Assembly (NCBI GenBank): GCA_030374735.1
Contig: JASCIV010000006.1
Span: 38,600-102,599 of the forward strand
DNA length: 64,000 bases
Direction of reading: 5' to 3'
Source: Gracilaria caudata
Taxonomy: Eukaryota; Rhodophyta; Florideophyceae; Gracilariales; Gracilariaceae
Part shown: positions 40,438-50,852 of the stretch, piece after piece
Numbering within the stretch: the first letter of the stretch is position 1
Layout of the letters: the number at the start of each line of letters is the position of its first letter
Notes under the pieces: model-generated
What the model saw: only the letters and a program-made list of their open reading frames with translations
What the model was told of the DNA's origin: nothing
The model's database searches: none
Translations under genes and position numbers: made by a program

Positions 40438-41754
40438 ATGGCGGACCGTCCTCCTCCTGCAAGCAATGCCTCGGCGCCTGCCAAAAAGCCTGTGCGCGAG
40501 GTGCAGCTCTCCGGCGCCGAAGCGCACGCCAAGCTGCTCGAGCTGCTCGGCAACGCCTCGATCACCTCCGCCGACAAGCCCAAGGAGTACAAGTTCTGGA
40601 GCACGCAGCCCGTCCCGCAGATGAACCAGAATTCCGAGCTGCAATCTATCCAAAACTCCGGCGAGCCAATCGAGCTCAAGACCGTTCGTGACGTCCCCAA
40701 GCACCCATACGCACTCATCGATGCATTCGAGTGGAGCGATATTGATGTCACCGATGACTCCCAACTCGAGGAGACCTATCGTCTTCTTAATGAGAATTAC
40801 GTCGAGGACGGCGCTTCCATGTTTCGCTTCGATTATTCGCGTGAGTTTCTGCGATGGGCCTTGCTTCCGCCGGGATGGCATCCCAGCTGGCATGTCGGAG
40901 TGCGCGTCAAGAGTAACAGGAAACTCGTTGCTTTTATCACCGCCATACCGGCCACCATCAACGTGCACTCCAAGCCGTTGCCAATGGTAGAGATCAACTT
41001 CCTATGCGTGCACAAGAAGCTCAGATCTAAGCGACTGGCGCCCGTTCTCATCCGCGAGATCACGCGACGCGTCAATCTCCAGGGGATATGGCAAGCCGTG
41101 TACACCGCCGGCACTTTATTGCCGCGCCCCGTTTCCACATCGCGCTATTACCATCGATCGCTCAACCCTAAGAAGCTCATCGAGACCGGATTCTCCAGGC
41201 TCAAGCCCCGAATGACCATGGCGCGTACCATCAAACTGTACTCTCTTAAATCTGAGACCCGGGTGTCAGGCATTCGCCTCATGCGCGAAAGCGACGTATC
41301 GAACGCGTGCGCTTTGCTCAAAGACTATATGTCCGACTTCGAACTCAACGTTGAGATGAATGAGCAGCATTTTCGACACTGGCTCCTCCCTCGTGAAGGT
41401 GTGATCTACACGTATGTTGTGGAAGATCCTGACAGCAACAGCATCACCGATTTGGTGTCCTTTTACTCACTGCCGTCCAGTGTAATCAACAATCCTATGC
41501 ACAGTACCCTACAAGCTGCTTACGCCTTCTGCATAGTGCCGAAGAAGACATCCATCCAAGCTCTCATGAAGGATGCATTGGTTCTCGCTCACAACAACAA
41601 ATTTGACGTGTTCAACGCCCTAGAGCTTGGACAGAACGCCCAGTTTTTTGACGACCTCAAGTTCCACATGGGCGACGGCACCTTGAATTATTATCTTTAC
41701 AACTGGAAATGCCGTCCTATTCCAAAAGAGAAGAACACACTTGTGCTACTCTAG
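40438..41754 (+). CDS. Glycylpeptide N-tetradecanoyltransferase (N-myristoyltransferase)
   Basis: From the ATG at 40438, 438 aa, a usual NMT size; the frame upstream has no ATG. The first NMT signature is present (EINFLCVHKKLRSKRLAPVL, with LIREITRR after it), and the second near the C-terminus reads KFHMGDGTLNYYLYNW with a histidine where many homologues have glycine. Other family blocks are YKFWSTQPVPQ, GWHPSWHVGVR, TAGTLLPRPVSTSRYYHRSL and the C-terminal LL carboxylate that acts in catalysis. It transfers myristate from myristoyl-CoA to N-terminal glycines of cytosolic proteins. The kinase at 31685-34455 carries a matching MG start and is a plausible substrate. Confidence 0.96.
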   Translation: MADRPPPASNASAPAKKPVREVQLSGAEAHAKLLELLGNASITSADKPKEYKFWSTQPVPQMNQNSELQSIQNSGEPIELKTVRDVPKHPYALIDAFEWSDIDVTDDSQLEETYRLLNENYVEDGASMFRFDYSREFLRWALLPPGWHPSWHVGVRVKSNRKLVAFITAIPATINVHSKPLPMVEINFLCVHKKLRSKRLAPVLIREITRRVNLQGIWQAVYTAGTLLPRPVSTSRYYHRSLNPKKLIETGFSRLKPRMTMARTIKLYSLKSETRVSGIRLMRESDVSNACALLKDYMSDFELNVEMNEQHFRHWLLPREGVIYTYVVEDPDSNSITDLVSFYSLPSSVINNPMHSTLQAAYAFCIVPKKTSIQALMKDALVLAHNNKFDVFNALELGQNAQFFDDLKFHMGDGTLNYYLYNWKCRPIPKEKNTLVLL

Positions 41755-41915
41755 AACAGAATCGACGAACAGCAACCACACATAAGCGATTGCGCATCCG
41801 CCAAACATACGAGAATGCAGTTGTGCTCTGGGCGTCAAAAGGCATACGTAAAGGGTGGTTATCTTGGACTCGATTTCTGTTTTTGGTGCAAAAGCACAGC
41901 GGGCGTCGAGTCTAA

Positions 41916-43169
41916 TCACGACGTCTTAGAAGGATCTCGAAAGCGCGTGTAGACCTTCTCCACGGCTTCAATGACCGCTGGGTCAAGATCTACGGAAAAG
42001 GCGTCCAGGTTTTCTTCCAGTTGCTCAAGATTGGTCGCACCGATGATAGTACTCGCAACAAACCACCTGCTCCTACACCACGCAAGAGACAGCTGCGTGA
42101 GAGTCAGACCGGCTTCATCTGCAACTCGTTTGTACTCACGAATCGCTTCTGCGGCCAGACTACTTTGAAAGCGCTTCATGTAACCTGGATATAATGCGAA
42201 CCTTGCGTTGTCCGGAATCGGTGGCTCAAGGTATTTTCCCGTGAGCGCACCTCCAGCAAGAGGACTGTAGGCAAGAAGGCCGACATTTGCATTTCGTGGC
42301 GCACAAACCTCCGCCAAGTGCCCTTCGAAATCACGATATATCAAACTATACGAGTTTTGAATAGATACAGGTCTTGCATACCCATTTGCCCGGGCCACTG
42401 CGTCAAACTGCGAGACGCCCCAAGCGGTTTCGTTGCTTAGTCCGTAGTTTCGAATCATACCCTCCTTAATTAGTTCATCCATGGCAGCAATTTGTTCTTC
42501 GAAGGGCACGGAATGTACTTCTTTTGTAACATCATATGCACCTGCACCAAACAACGGTACATACCTATCAGGCCAGTGGATTTGCAGAAGATCTATATAG
42601 TCGGTACCAAGCCGTTGCAGGATGCCCTCCACTGCAATCCTAATGTTTTTCTTGTCCACTTTCCTACCATCTCCCCGGATCCATGGCAGCGTTCTTCCTC
42701 CAATGTTACCACCAGCGACTTTTGAGAATATTACTAGCTTCTCTCTAAACGAAGAACCGCCGCGTTTCTTGATCCAAGACCCAATCATACGCTCAGTGTC
42801 GCCGTATGTTTCCTGGCGTGGTGGCACCGGATAGGTCTCTGCACCGTCGATGCCTACTACACCCTTTTCAAAAGCGTAGTCGAGCTGATCATGAGCGTCT
42901 TGCTCATTGTTCTGATGCCCCCATGTCATCGTTCCAAGCGTGACTTCGGTCATGACCAGGCCTGCGCCTCCGACGGGACGTATGTCAAGTTTGTAGTCGG
43001 TGAGCGGCGCTTTTGTTTCTGCCACCATTGTTACGGGCTTCCTTGGACAAGTAGCAGGGGCTACGCCCGCAGCCGGAGCGCGGACTGGTTTGCGAAGACC
43101 AGCATGGGATGGGGTGGCAAATCCTAGGAGCGTGTCCATCGGAGATATGTAATAATGCGCCTTGAACAT
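41916..43169 (-). CDS. Aldo-keto reductase (Tas-like), probably plastid
   Basis: From the ATG at 43169, 417 aa. A (beta/alpha)8 reductase with the catalytic set visible: D and Y in VVGIDGAETYPVP, K in VIFSKVAGG and H in LLQIHWPDRYVPL. The C-terminal NADPH-binding segment has STIIGATNLEQLEENL. The insertion around IPDNARFALYPGYMKR and the AETYPVPP motif place it near the bacterial Tas/YajO group. The N-terminus (MDTLLGFATPSHAGLRKPVR from the second ATG at 43139) looks like a plastid transit peptide. It reduces aldehydes or ketones; the substrate is unknown. Confidence 0.88.
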   Translation of the reverse strand: MFKAHYYISPMDTLLGFATPSHAGLRKPVRAPAAGVAPATCPRKPVTMVAETKAPLTDYKLDIRPVGGAGLVMTEVTLGTMTWGHQNNEQDAHDQLDYAFEKGVVGIDGAETYPVPPRQETYGDTERMIGSWIKKRGGSSFREKLVIFSKVAGGNIGGRTLPWIRGDGRKVDKKNIRIAVEGILQRLGTDYIDLLQIHWPDRYVPLFGAGAYDVTKEVHSVPFEEQIAAMDELIKEGMIRNYGLSNETAWGVSQFDAVARANGYARPVSIQNSYSLIYRDFEGHLAEVCAPRNANVGLLAYSPLAGGALTGKYLEPPIPDNARFALYPGYMKRFQSSLAAEAIREYKRVADEAGLTLTQLSLAWCRSRWFVASTIIGATNLEQLEENLDAFSVDLDPAVIEAVEKVYTRFRDPSKTS

Positions 43170-43892
43170 GATTAATGCAGATGTGGTTGGAGAACTTGCT
43201 TTTGTTTTGTTGCTTTCTGAAGCGGGTGTCGGGGCTCACCAAGTAGCGTCGACTTAAAAAGTGTTGCTCGTTCCTTTTCCTTGCATTGATGGCAATGAGA
43301 GATCGAGCACAAGTAATCGAGCGAGACACAGATAAACGTTGCTACAGTATGCACCATGGGTGAGAATTCTGTATGCACTGCAGATGAGGAAAAATTGCGG
43401 CGAAATCTGAGCTGCAGAATTTGCCGTGACCGCACATTCGAGGATGCCCGATGGCGCTCAGCGCAGTCTACACAAAGCATTGCGTAACATCCAAGCGGTG
43501 AGCAGTTAGAGCTTCGTTAGTTTCGCGAAAGGGAACGAGCCGCAACAACACGCGTGTTTTAATCAGTGCGAAAAGTGGCATACGCCGACAGCCGAAAGCC
43601 AGATGGGCAAACACTGTTCAACGAAGAGTGGCCCGCGCTTCAATAGGAAGTGACCCAAGCTGAGCCAAGCGATGCTTCGGAACCAGTGAACGAAGCGCGG
43701 AAAACGGCTGCAACTCAACGCATGGCCAAATCAGGCAGATAGTATCTCTGTACACGGCGTGCGATAAATATAGGGTCAAATGTTCACTTTTACTGCGCAC
43801 ATGACGCGCTACAACAGTGGAGAGCTCGCGCGCGATTCACAAGCGCCTGAACGCTCCTCATGCACTTGCACTACATGTAAGAGTTGTACTGC
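43170..43892. other. Intergenic
   Basis: Upstream of the aldo-keto reductase. A TATA-like stretch (ATAAATATAGG on the plus strand, near 43764-43774) is not close to a recognised start. No gene seen. Confidence 0.4.
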
Positions 43893-44252
43893 TCACTGAG
43901 CATTCTTCTTCTCCTCAGCCTCACGCTTGACTCGCGCCTGATACTCGGCGAAAGTCTCTGCCGGATGAATGGCGGTCTGCTTGGCCTTGGGGTCGTTCGG
44001 ATCAATCTTGGTGGGAGACGGACTAATCGCGAAAAAGACAGGCAAAATGTTTGTCAGTACATCGAGGTCTCATGGAATTGAGTGGGCAGGCGAGGACAGA
44101 ACTTACTCTCTAGTTGCTTCACCACCTCCGAATCCTTTTCCTTCATCACTCATGGACCACTTTGCAGCACGGCGCGGAGCGGCATTGCAGACGGCGCGGT
44201 TGTTGGTGGCGCTGCGCACGGTGACGCCGGTGAAGGACGAAACAAAAGCCAT
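43893..44252 (-). CDS. Small plastid-targeted protein, unknown, two exons, 91 aa
   Basis: Exons 44252-44107 and 44022-43893. The start MAFVSSFTGVTVRSATNNRA is a textbook red-algal transit peptide, followed by a probable cleavage region (RRAAKWSMSD). The mature protein of about 55-60 residues is hydrophilic with no membrane segment: GKGFGGGEATRE, then PTKIDPNDPKAKQTAIHPA, and a charged helix ending EEKKNAQ. The 84-nt intron has donor GTAAGT, a CTGAC branch site and acceptor ATTAG; splicing is in frame and the second exon makes sense only when joined. No family recognised. Size and charge suggest a small soluble or peripheral plastid subunit, which is speculation. Confidence 0.7.
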
Positions 44253-44786
44253 TTTTGAAGACTGGTTAGACTGCAACGGGGCGGTACGGATCGCGGGTCG
44301 TGTTCAAGAAGACGAAGTGACAGCGGAGGGAAGAGAGGCAGAGAGATTTGGAGATCAACAAGAAAATGTGCAGCACGGAAACGCAACTGGTGGTTGTGGA
44401 GCTCTGCAATGCAGCGGCAGCTGCGTGCAGATTGCGGCCAGGAATGCACCGCCTCATTGATGCCACCAATGAGATGCGAGCGACACAACTGGCCACTTGC
44501 ACACGTCGAAGACGTGGGACCCATAAAAGCGCCGTGGATGCTTTGGGATGTGTGGTGCTTTTCCAACGCGCTCTCGAATCCGAGGCGCGTTTATCTCCGC
44601 CGCTAATGACTGCAGCTGTGGGCAGCTGCAGAAGCTGTTCGTTCTGCGCTACTGCGAGTCGTTGACTCATCGACTGCGCTGCCTGCGACACTCGGGCGTA
44701 AGTGATCGTATTTGTAAGACATCAAGGAGATGCGCGAGCTCTAACAGCTCAACATCAGTGAACTGCGCAGCATATGTTTACTCAAA
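44253..44786. other. Intergenic, divergent promoter region
   Basis: Between the leftward small plastid gene and the rightward ABC1 kinase. Overlapping frames on both strands lack domains and are probably chance in GC-rich DNA. Confidence 0.4.
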
Positions 44787-47003
44787 ATGACGAAACACAT
44801 CATTGCCTTGGTCATGCCCACATCACCACTCACCGCTATCACCACTCGCTCGCTCACGACTCGAGTTCTTCGTCGAGCCACAACATTGCGCGACGCGCAC
44901 CGAAAGCCCTCCTTTGTATCCCGTACACAATGTACAATGCAAGCGCTCTCAACAAGCGAGCGTTCCAATGCTGTTCGCGCCCGTCTCGAACGCGCGGAGC
45001 AACTCCTGCAACAAGCGCGTGAACAAGCCAAAACAGGCAAAGCGACATCCAGTGTGCCCTCTTCAGACAGTCAGCCTGCCCGCGTTGGCGGCGCTGTGGA
45101 AACTATGGAAAGCATAGAGGAACAGGCCGCACGCGCTGCGAAGAGTGCTGATGAGGGTCCTCGATACGATCCGCAATCCGCTGTACAATACTTCAAGTCT
45201 CGCGCGTTTTATGTTCGTAGGAGACAACTTGAAATCGCGATTCCACTTACTTCATTTGTATCTCGCGTAACTCTAGATTTCCAACTTGGTACGGAAGAAC
45301 AGAATCGTCCTAAACGAGCTAGGGAATTTTTGAAAATTGTGTCTTCACTTGGACCTGCTATAATCAAAGGTGGTCAAGCTGTTTCATCACGTCCTGATTT
45401 GCTTCCAAAAGAGTACTTGGATGAGCTACAGAAACTCCAAGATCGACTACCTCCTTTTGATAATGGTATTGCATTTCGATTGATTGAAGAGGAGTTAGGT
45501 AAACCGGTTGACCAAATTTTCGAATCTATTGACCCAATCCCTGTGGCTGCTGCATCCATTGGACAAGTATATTCCGCGACGTTAGCAAGCACCGGAGAAC
45601 GAGTGGCTGTCAAGGTGCAACGACCGGATTGTGAACAGATCATCGCACTGGACATTTACATACTGCGCAATCTCAGCGGATCCCTCAGCAACATTTTGAA
45701 ACTGACGGGAAGAGATATTGATTTGCAAAGCATTGTAGAGGAATTTGGAAAGCTCATCTACGAAGAGATAGACTACCTTTCTGAAGCTCGTAATGCAGAA
45801 AGGTTTCTTGAATTGTATGGAGATTTGCCTGGTGTTGACGTTCCGAAGATATACTGGCGGTATACCAAACGACGAGTGATAACAATGCAGTGGATGGAAG
45901 GCATTCGACTTAACAGTGATAAACTCACACGAGAGCGCTCTGAAGAGCTTGTTCGAGCTATGGTGCAGTGCTCCCTTCGACAAATGTTAGAAAATGGGTA
46001 CTTCCACGCTGATACACATCTTGGTAATCTTCTTGCAACACCGACTGGAAACCTGTGTTACCTTGATTTTGGGATGATGTCCGAAGTGGAACCGGCACAA
46101 CGGTATGGAATCATTGAAGCCGTTGTACATATGGTCAACAGGGATTTTGAAGCGCTTGCAAATCTTTACGTCCGACTTGGTTTCTTGCCACCGGAAACAG
46201 ATTTAGAACCTATTATAGAAGCTTTGAACAAAGCTCTCCCAGATGTGTTGGGAGCGTCGGTTGGAGAGTTGAATTTTAAGTCGGTCATTGACAAGCTAGG
46301 CTCCGTCATGTATCAGTATCCATTTCGCCTTCCGGCGTATTACACGGCAATTATACGGTGTTTGGGAGTTTTGGAAGGGGTTGCAATTCAGGTAGACCCG
46401 AACTTTAAGATTTTGAAAGAGTCATATCCGTATATAGCTTCTCGGCTTTTGACAGACCCTGCCCCGGAATTGCAGGAAGCACTTCAATGCCTTCTCTTCG
46501 ATAATGGTCATCCACGATGGAACAGGTTGGAAAGCTTGTTAGAATCGGCATCTACTGCTGGAGACTACGACGTCAGTGTCGCAGTGGAACAACTGTTCTC
46601 ATTCTTGCTGTCTCCGCGAGGGAAACTTGCAAGGTACAACTTGGCGGACGAAGTCACAGAAGAGTTAGATGCGCTTGGTGTGGACCTCGCCAAGTACTAT
46701 GTTGGCATTGCTGCGCAGGCTGGTGCCGCCGCTGGACTTCGTTTGCCTATGTTTATGCGAGCCCTCCCGCCACCAACGAGAACGCGCACAATGGAGAACG
46801 CTCGACACATGGCAGACATTTTACGCAACAGCAAGGGATTCAATCCGTCGAAACTATCCCCGATTATGCGAAGGTTCCTGCGAGAGCCCGAAAGTCAAAG
46901 AATTGGCCTCGAGGTTGCCATCTCTCTGGCAGAAAGAATAACTTCACGAGCTGTTCGTTTCGCTTTTGGGCTGCCACAGGATGAGCCACGTAGTAGGCGA
47001 TGA
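44787..47003 (+). CDS. ABC1/UbiB-family atypical kinase (ABC1K), plastid type
   Basis: Single exon, 738 aa from the ATG at 44787. ABC1 hallmarks in order: the KxGQ motif (GPAIIKGGQAVSSRPDLLP), the alanine-rich loop replacing the glycine loop (VAAASIGQVYSATL), the VAVKVQRP lysine, the catalytic FHADTHLGNLL and the metal-binding YLDFGMM. The basic, serine/threonine-rich N-terminus fits organelle import. The long C-terminal helical region (VEQLFSFLLSPRGKLARYNL onward) is characteristic of cyanobacterial and plastid ABC1K members. ABC1K proteins act at plastoglobules or thylakoids in quinone and tocopherol metabolism. Which subgroup this is cannot be told. Confidence 0.92.
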   Translation: MTKHIIALVMPTSPLTAITTRSLTTRVLRRATTLRDAHRKPSFVSRTQCTMQALSTSERSNAVRARLERAEQLLQQAREQAKTGKATSSVPSSDSQPARVGGAVETMESIEEQAARAAKSADEGPRYDPQSAVQYFKSRAFYVRRRQLEIAIPLTSFVSRVTLDFQLGTEEQNRPKRAREFLKIVSSLGPAIIKGGQAVSSRPDLLPKEYLDELQKLQDRLPPFDNGIAFRLIEEELGKPVDQIFESIDPIPVAAASIGQVYSATLASTGERVAVKVQRPDCEQIIALDIYILRNLSGSLSNILKLTGRDIDLQSIVEEFGKLIYEEIDYLSEARNAERFLELYGDLPGVDVPKIYWRYTKRRVITMQWMEGIRLNSDKLTRERSEELVRAMVQCSLRQMLENGYFHADTHLGNLLATPTGNLCYLDFGMMSEVEPAQRYGIIEAVVHMVNRDFEALANLYVRLGFLPPETDLEPIIEALNKALPDVLGASVGELNFKSVIDKLGSVMYQYPFRLPAYYTAIIRCLGVLEGVAIQVDPNFKILKESYPYIASRLLTDPAPELQEALQCLLFDNGHPRWNRLESLLESASTAGDYDVSVAVEQLFSFLLSPRGKLARYNLADEVTEELDALGVDLAKYYVGIAAQAGAAAGLRLPMFMRALPPPTRTRTMENARHMADILRNSKGFNPSKLSPIMRRFLREPESQRIGLEVAISLAERITSRAVRFAFGLPQDEPRSRR

Positions 47004-47274
47004 TCTTGATCAAAATGTTTAACGCACTTCAACTTATAGAGCCTACTTAGCGAATGAACAAATGTTAACAAAGAATACGCACTATGACGCTTTCCAAATG
47101 CAAGGCAAGAAACTATTGTATACAGCACAGGTCCGTAGCTAGCTGCAACACGACATGGTTGCGTCCGTGTTCTATACATGACAAAGAACCAGAAGAAATG
47201 AAGGTATATATTGAAAGCTGAACAATGTAGCTTGAAACAATCCTTGTACAATGCCGGCAGATAAGAAGTGCATG

Positions 47275-49026
47275 TCAGAATTCCATCACAATCGGTCGCA
47301 GTTCTTCATCGTCCACAAGTTTCTCAATCTTTTTCACAAGCTCTTCACTCGGTCGAGAGTCAAGGCCCAAGAGCACCAATGCCTTCGAACTGTTTTTGTC
47401 TCGGGCGAGAGTCATTGACGAAATATTAACACCTGCTTCACCAAGTACACTTCCAACCAAACCCATCTGTCCAGGTCGATCATACTGACTGTACGCCATG
47501 ATTAAGCCATCAAGACGAAGATCGACCTCGAAACGACCGATTCTGGTCACATGTGGATTTCCACTGGTGACACGGCCCTCAACAGGCGGAGAGTTGCGAA
47601 CGGTCACGACGACTTCGCTGTCCATACTCTCTGATGAGAAATGATTTGTTTCCGTGATCTTCAGGTTGTAGCGTTTTGCGATGTTATCCGCATTAACAAT
47701 GGTGACCTTGACACCAAGTGACGGTTCCATCAGCCCCTTAATAAGCCCAGTACGAAGTAACCTGGTGTCCTCACTAGCGGCGGGGATGAAGTAGTCCACT
47801 ACGGCCTCCCCGTGTAGCATACGTCCAGAAACAAAATAAGCAAGGCGCCCTAAAGCCTCACACAGAACAGCACGTGGCTTCAGGGTTTTCAAGACCTCTG
47901 GGGATATGTTGGGACAGTTGATCATGGTAGGGACCGCGTCGCCATCCAGAGAGTCCCTGACAGCAGTGGCGATTTCCACTGCGACATCAAGTTGTGCCTC
48001 TTTGGTACTAGCACCAAGATGAGGGGTGGCCAACACAGACGGATGTTGAACAAGCTTAGCCGAGATTGACTCCGGGTGTTTTGATGGAGGTTCGAATTCG
48101 AAACAATCCAGAGCAGCGCCGGCAATCTTTCCAGAATCCAGGGCCTCGAGAAGAGCGGTCTCGTTGACAATGCCACCACGAGCAGCGTTGATGATACGTG
48201 CCCCATTCTTCATCTTAGCAATGGCATCGGCGTTGATCATGCCCTTTGTAGACGGGATGAGAGGAATGTGAAGAGTGAGGAAGTCACACTTTTCGAGAAC
48301 CTGCTCAAACGGTAACAAAGTGACTCCCATAGCCGCGGCGACCTCCTCGCTTGCGAAAGGGTCACTGGCGACGATATTCATGCCAAGTCCTTGTCCCCGT
48401 TTGGCAACCTCCCTACCAATCCTGCCCAAGCCGACAACGCCAAGAGTCTTGTCCACCAAACTAACGCCGACAAACTTGGAACGATCCCAACCACCGCTCT
48501 TGATTGTGCGGTCGGCAGGAGAGACTAAACGGGCTAGTCCGCACAGGAGAGCGATTGTGTGTTCGGCAGCGGCGACACAGTTTCCAGTAGGCGCGTTGAC
48601 GACAAGAACACCTCGTTCTGTGGCGGCGGGGATGTCAATGTTATCCACGCCAACACCGGCACGGCCGATGACCTTAAGCTTCGAAGCGGCTTCGATGAGC
48701 TCGCGGGTCATTCGAGTTCCAGAGCGGACGATGATGGCATCGTGATTGACAATCTCAGATAGTAGTTGGTCCGGGGTGAGGTCGAGTTTCTTCACGACGT
48801 TAAAGCGACTAGAAAGTAAAGCTACTCCGGCATCAGAAAGCTTCTCCGGCAAAAGGATGGACATAGAGTCGGCGGCGACGGGAGCGGAGGTGGGCACTTT
48901 TTCGGGAACGGCAACCATTTTGGGAGCGGAGAAGATGCGCACCGGACGGCGAGGTTGAAACGATGAGCGGGGAGGGTGGGAAGAGAGGAAGGATGGGTTG
49001 CACGGAGAAAGGAAACACAGATGCAT
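47275..49026 (-). CDS. serA: D-3-phosphoglycerate dehydrogenase, plastid
   Basis: From the ATG at 49026, 583 aa, the length of long (type I) PGDH with transit peptide. MHLCFLSPCNPSFLSSHPPR has an early phenylalanine and is serine-rich. The NAD-binding GxGxxG is in TLGVVGLGRIGREVAKRG. Catalytic arginine, glutamate and histidine lie in INAARGGIVNE, LDCFEFEPP and TPHLGASTKEAQ. An allosteric substrate-binding domain and a C-terminal ACT domain (MGLVGSVLGEAGVNISSMTL) follow. It oxidises 3-phosphoglycerate to 3-phosphohydroxypyruvate, the first step of the phosphorylated serine pathway. The ACT domain suggests regulation by serine or other amino acids. Confidence 0.95.
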   Translation of the reverse strand: MHLCFLSPCNPSFLSSHPPRSSFQPRRPVRIFSAPKMVAVPEKVPTSAPVAADSMSILLPEKLSDAGVALLSSRFNVVKKLDLTPDQLLSEIVNHDAIIVRSGTRMTRELIEAASKLKVIGRAGVGVDNIDIPAATERGVLVVNAPTGNCVAAAEHTIALLCGLARLVSPADRTIKSGGWDRSKFVGVSLVDKTLGVVGLGRIGREVAKRGQGLGMNIVASDPFASEEVAAAMGVTLLPFEQVLEKCDFLTLHIPLIPSTKGMINADAIAKMKNGARIINAARGGIVNETALLEALDSGKIAGAALDCFEFEPPSKHPESISAKLVQHPSVLATPHLGASTKEAQLDVAVEIATAVRDSLDGDAVPTMINCPNISPEVLKTLKPRAVLCEALGRLAYFVSGRMLHGEAVVDYFIPAASEDTRLLRTGLIKGLMEPSLGVKVTIVNADNIAKRYNLKITETNHFSSESMDSEVVVTVRNSPPVEGRVTSGNPHVTRIGRFEVDLRLDGLIMAYSQYDRPGQMGLVGSVLGEAGVNISSMTLARDKNSSKALVLLGLDSRPSEELVKKIEKLVDDEELRPIVMEF

Positions 49027-50015
49027 GGTGGCGGAACAGAGATGGAAAAAAACGAGTGTAACTGGGTTGGAAGGCGGGATATAAGGAGAGTAGTGATGCA
49101 CGATGAGACGATGAGAGAGCAAGAGATTGAGAGTGATACGAGTTGCACGATGAGGTATTGGGCGATGTGGGAACAGCGGCGAGGCTAGGGGGCTCAAAGG
49201 TTACTCCCTTTGCGTTCAGGACAGGCAGGGGCGTGTCCAACGGAGAACGTTGAACTTGTGAGCACAACGATGGAATTTGACACGAAGCGTATTCAAAGAT
49301 CAAGATGAACCGTTTAGAACGACGAGGCCTTCGCGAGAAAAGGAAGCGATAAGCGCCACTGCGGGGAACGACGAGTTTAAAGCGCGGTGGAGATTTCGAG
49401 CAAGGCGAGAATGTCCGGCACTCTATAGAGCGGGTTGCAAAGTATCCCTGCGTGTTGTGCGGCTGGAAGAGGCGCACAAATGTGCAACAGATACGACGAC
49501 GACAACGCACGCAAATGGCGCAATGCAGAGGGGATAAATCCAGCGGCAAGTGCAGCGGAAAGGAAGGAAGGCGCCCGGGGAGCACAGCAAACAGAGGTCG
49601 AGTTTGCGGTGAACGGAAGATGTTGAAAGAAGATACTTGCAGCTGTCGTGAACGGCTCCATGCGAATGGGACACGCGAATGGCGTTTCGTCCATCGAGCT
49701 CAGCGTTAAATTTGCGCGCATGGCGAGCCCGTGCGCAAGTGCTGCGGCGCGCCTCGCGATGGGGCGTGTATCTGCGCTGGCCAATGGCGCGCGCCAACGC
49801 CGCCGTTGCGGCTGCAGATATTCGTGGTAAAATCATTCGTAGGGCCACAGTCCACGTGACAGTGCTCATGCAACATTTGCAGTCAGCTCGCGGATGTTAC
49901 GGCTACCAAAGTTACCAAAGATGCCAAGGCTACTGCCGCTCACGTATTGCTGCTCCGTGGGTCTTCCGGCCGTCGCCGCTGCGACCGCCTTCGGCAAGCT
50001 AAGGGAGGCTGAGCA
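49027..50015. other. Intergenic, divergent promoter region
   Basis: About 1 kb between the leftward PGDH and rightward BUD23 genes. Several overlapping frames on both strands have no domain or targeting signal. Nothing supported. Confidence 0.4.
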
Positions 50016-50852
50016 ATGTCGCGCCGTCCGGAGCATGCGGGTCCGGCCACCGAGTTCTACTCTGCCAAGGGCGCCGCCAAGTACGCTGCCAGCTCTCGAA
50101 TCAATACCGTACAGAAGACGCTCGCGCAGCGCTGCGTGGAGCTGCTCGCGCTGCCTCCAAACGAACCCTGTTTACTGCTTGACATCGGAACTGGCACAGG
50201 ACTCTCCGGCGACATGCTCACAAAAGCCGGTCATCACTGGGTCGGCACCGATGTGTCACAGGCCATGCTTGACACAGCGCTTGAGAATGATGTGCAGGGC
50301 GATTTAATGCTCGCCGATGCTGGCGATGGCGTTGCGTTTCGAATGGGATGCTTTGATGGGGCCATATCCGTTTCGGCTGTTCAGTGGCTCTGTAACGCTG
50401 ATCGTTCCGATCATAATCCCCATAAGCGTATCAATGCGTTTTTCTCCTCGCTCTACGCGACGTTGCGACGCGGGGCAAGGGCTGTGTTGCAGTTCTATCC
50501 GGAGAATGTTGCACAGATTGAGCTGCTCGTTGCCTCTGCCATGCGTGCGGGCTTCAGTGGTGGCTTGTTGGTAGATTACCCTAACAGCGCCAAAGCAAAG
50601 AAGTACTACCTCTGTTTGACCGCTGGTCCGCCGGTAAAGGGTGCTGTACAGCCAAAACCACTTGGAGTTGACAGCAATCACAACGTCCCTATCGGAAATC
50701 GCAAGTCAAACAAAAAAGGCAGCAAATCCTTCAATGACTCTGTAACAAGGAAGGATTGGATTATATCTAAGAAGGAACGAAGACGTCGCCAAGGTCATGT
50801 AGTCAGACCTGACTCTAAGTACACTGGAAGGAAACGAAGAGTCCAGTTTTGA
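50016..50852 (+). CDS. 18S rRNA (guanine-N7)-methyltransferase BUD23
   Basis: Single exon, 278 aa from the ATG at 50016, the family size. The N-terminal PEHAGPATEFYSAKGAAKYA matches the conserved PEH..PPE.FY...EA..Y start. The SAM site is LLLDIGTGTGLSGDMLTKAG with GTDVSQAMLD next. The helical SVSAVQWLCNAD is the typical Bud23 motif, and the tail carries DWIISKKERRRRQG and SKYTGRKRRVQF, the conserved basic end. BUD23 with TRM112 methylates a guanine of 18S rRNA during small-subunit maturation in the nucleus. Confidence 0.95.
   Translation: MSRRPEHAGPATEFYSAKGAAKYAASSRINTVQKTLAQRCVELLALPPNEPCLLLDIGTGTGLSGDMLTKAGHHWVGTDVSQAMLDTALENDVQGDLMLADAGDGVAFRMGCFDGAISVSAVQWLCNADRSDHNPHKRINAFFSSLYATLRRGARAVLQFYPENVAQIELLVASAMRAGFSGGLLVDYPNSAKAKKYYLCLTAGPPVKGAVQPKPLGVDSNHNVPIGNRKSNKKGSKSFNDSVTRKDWIISKKERRRRQGHVVRPDSKYTGRKRRVQF

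Noticed and set aside
43969..44460. 163-codon rightward frame
   Set aside because: Antisense to the spliced small plastid gene at 43893-44252; no domain of its own.
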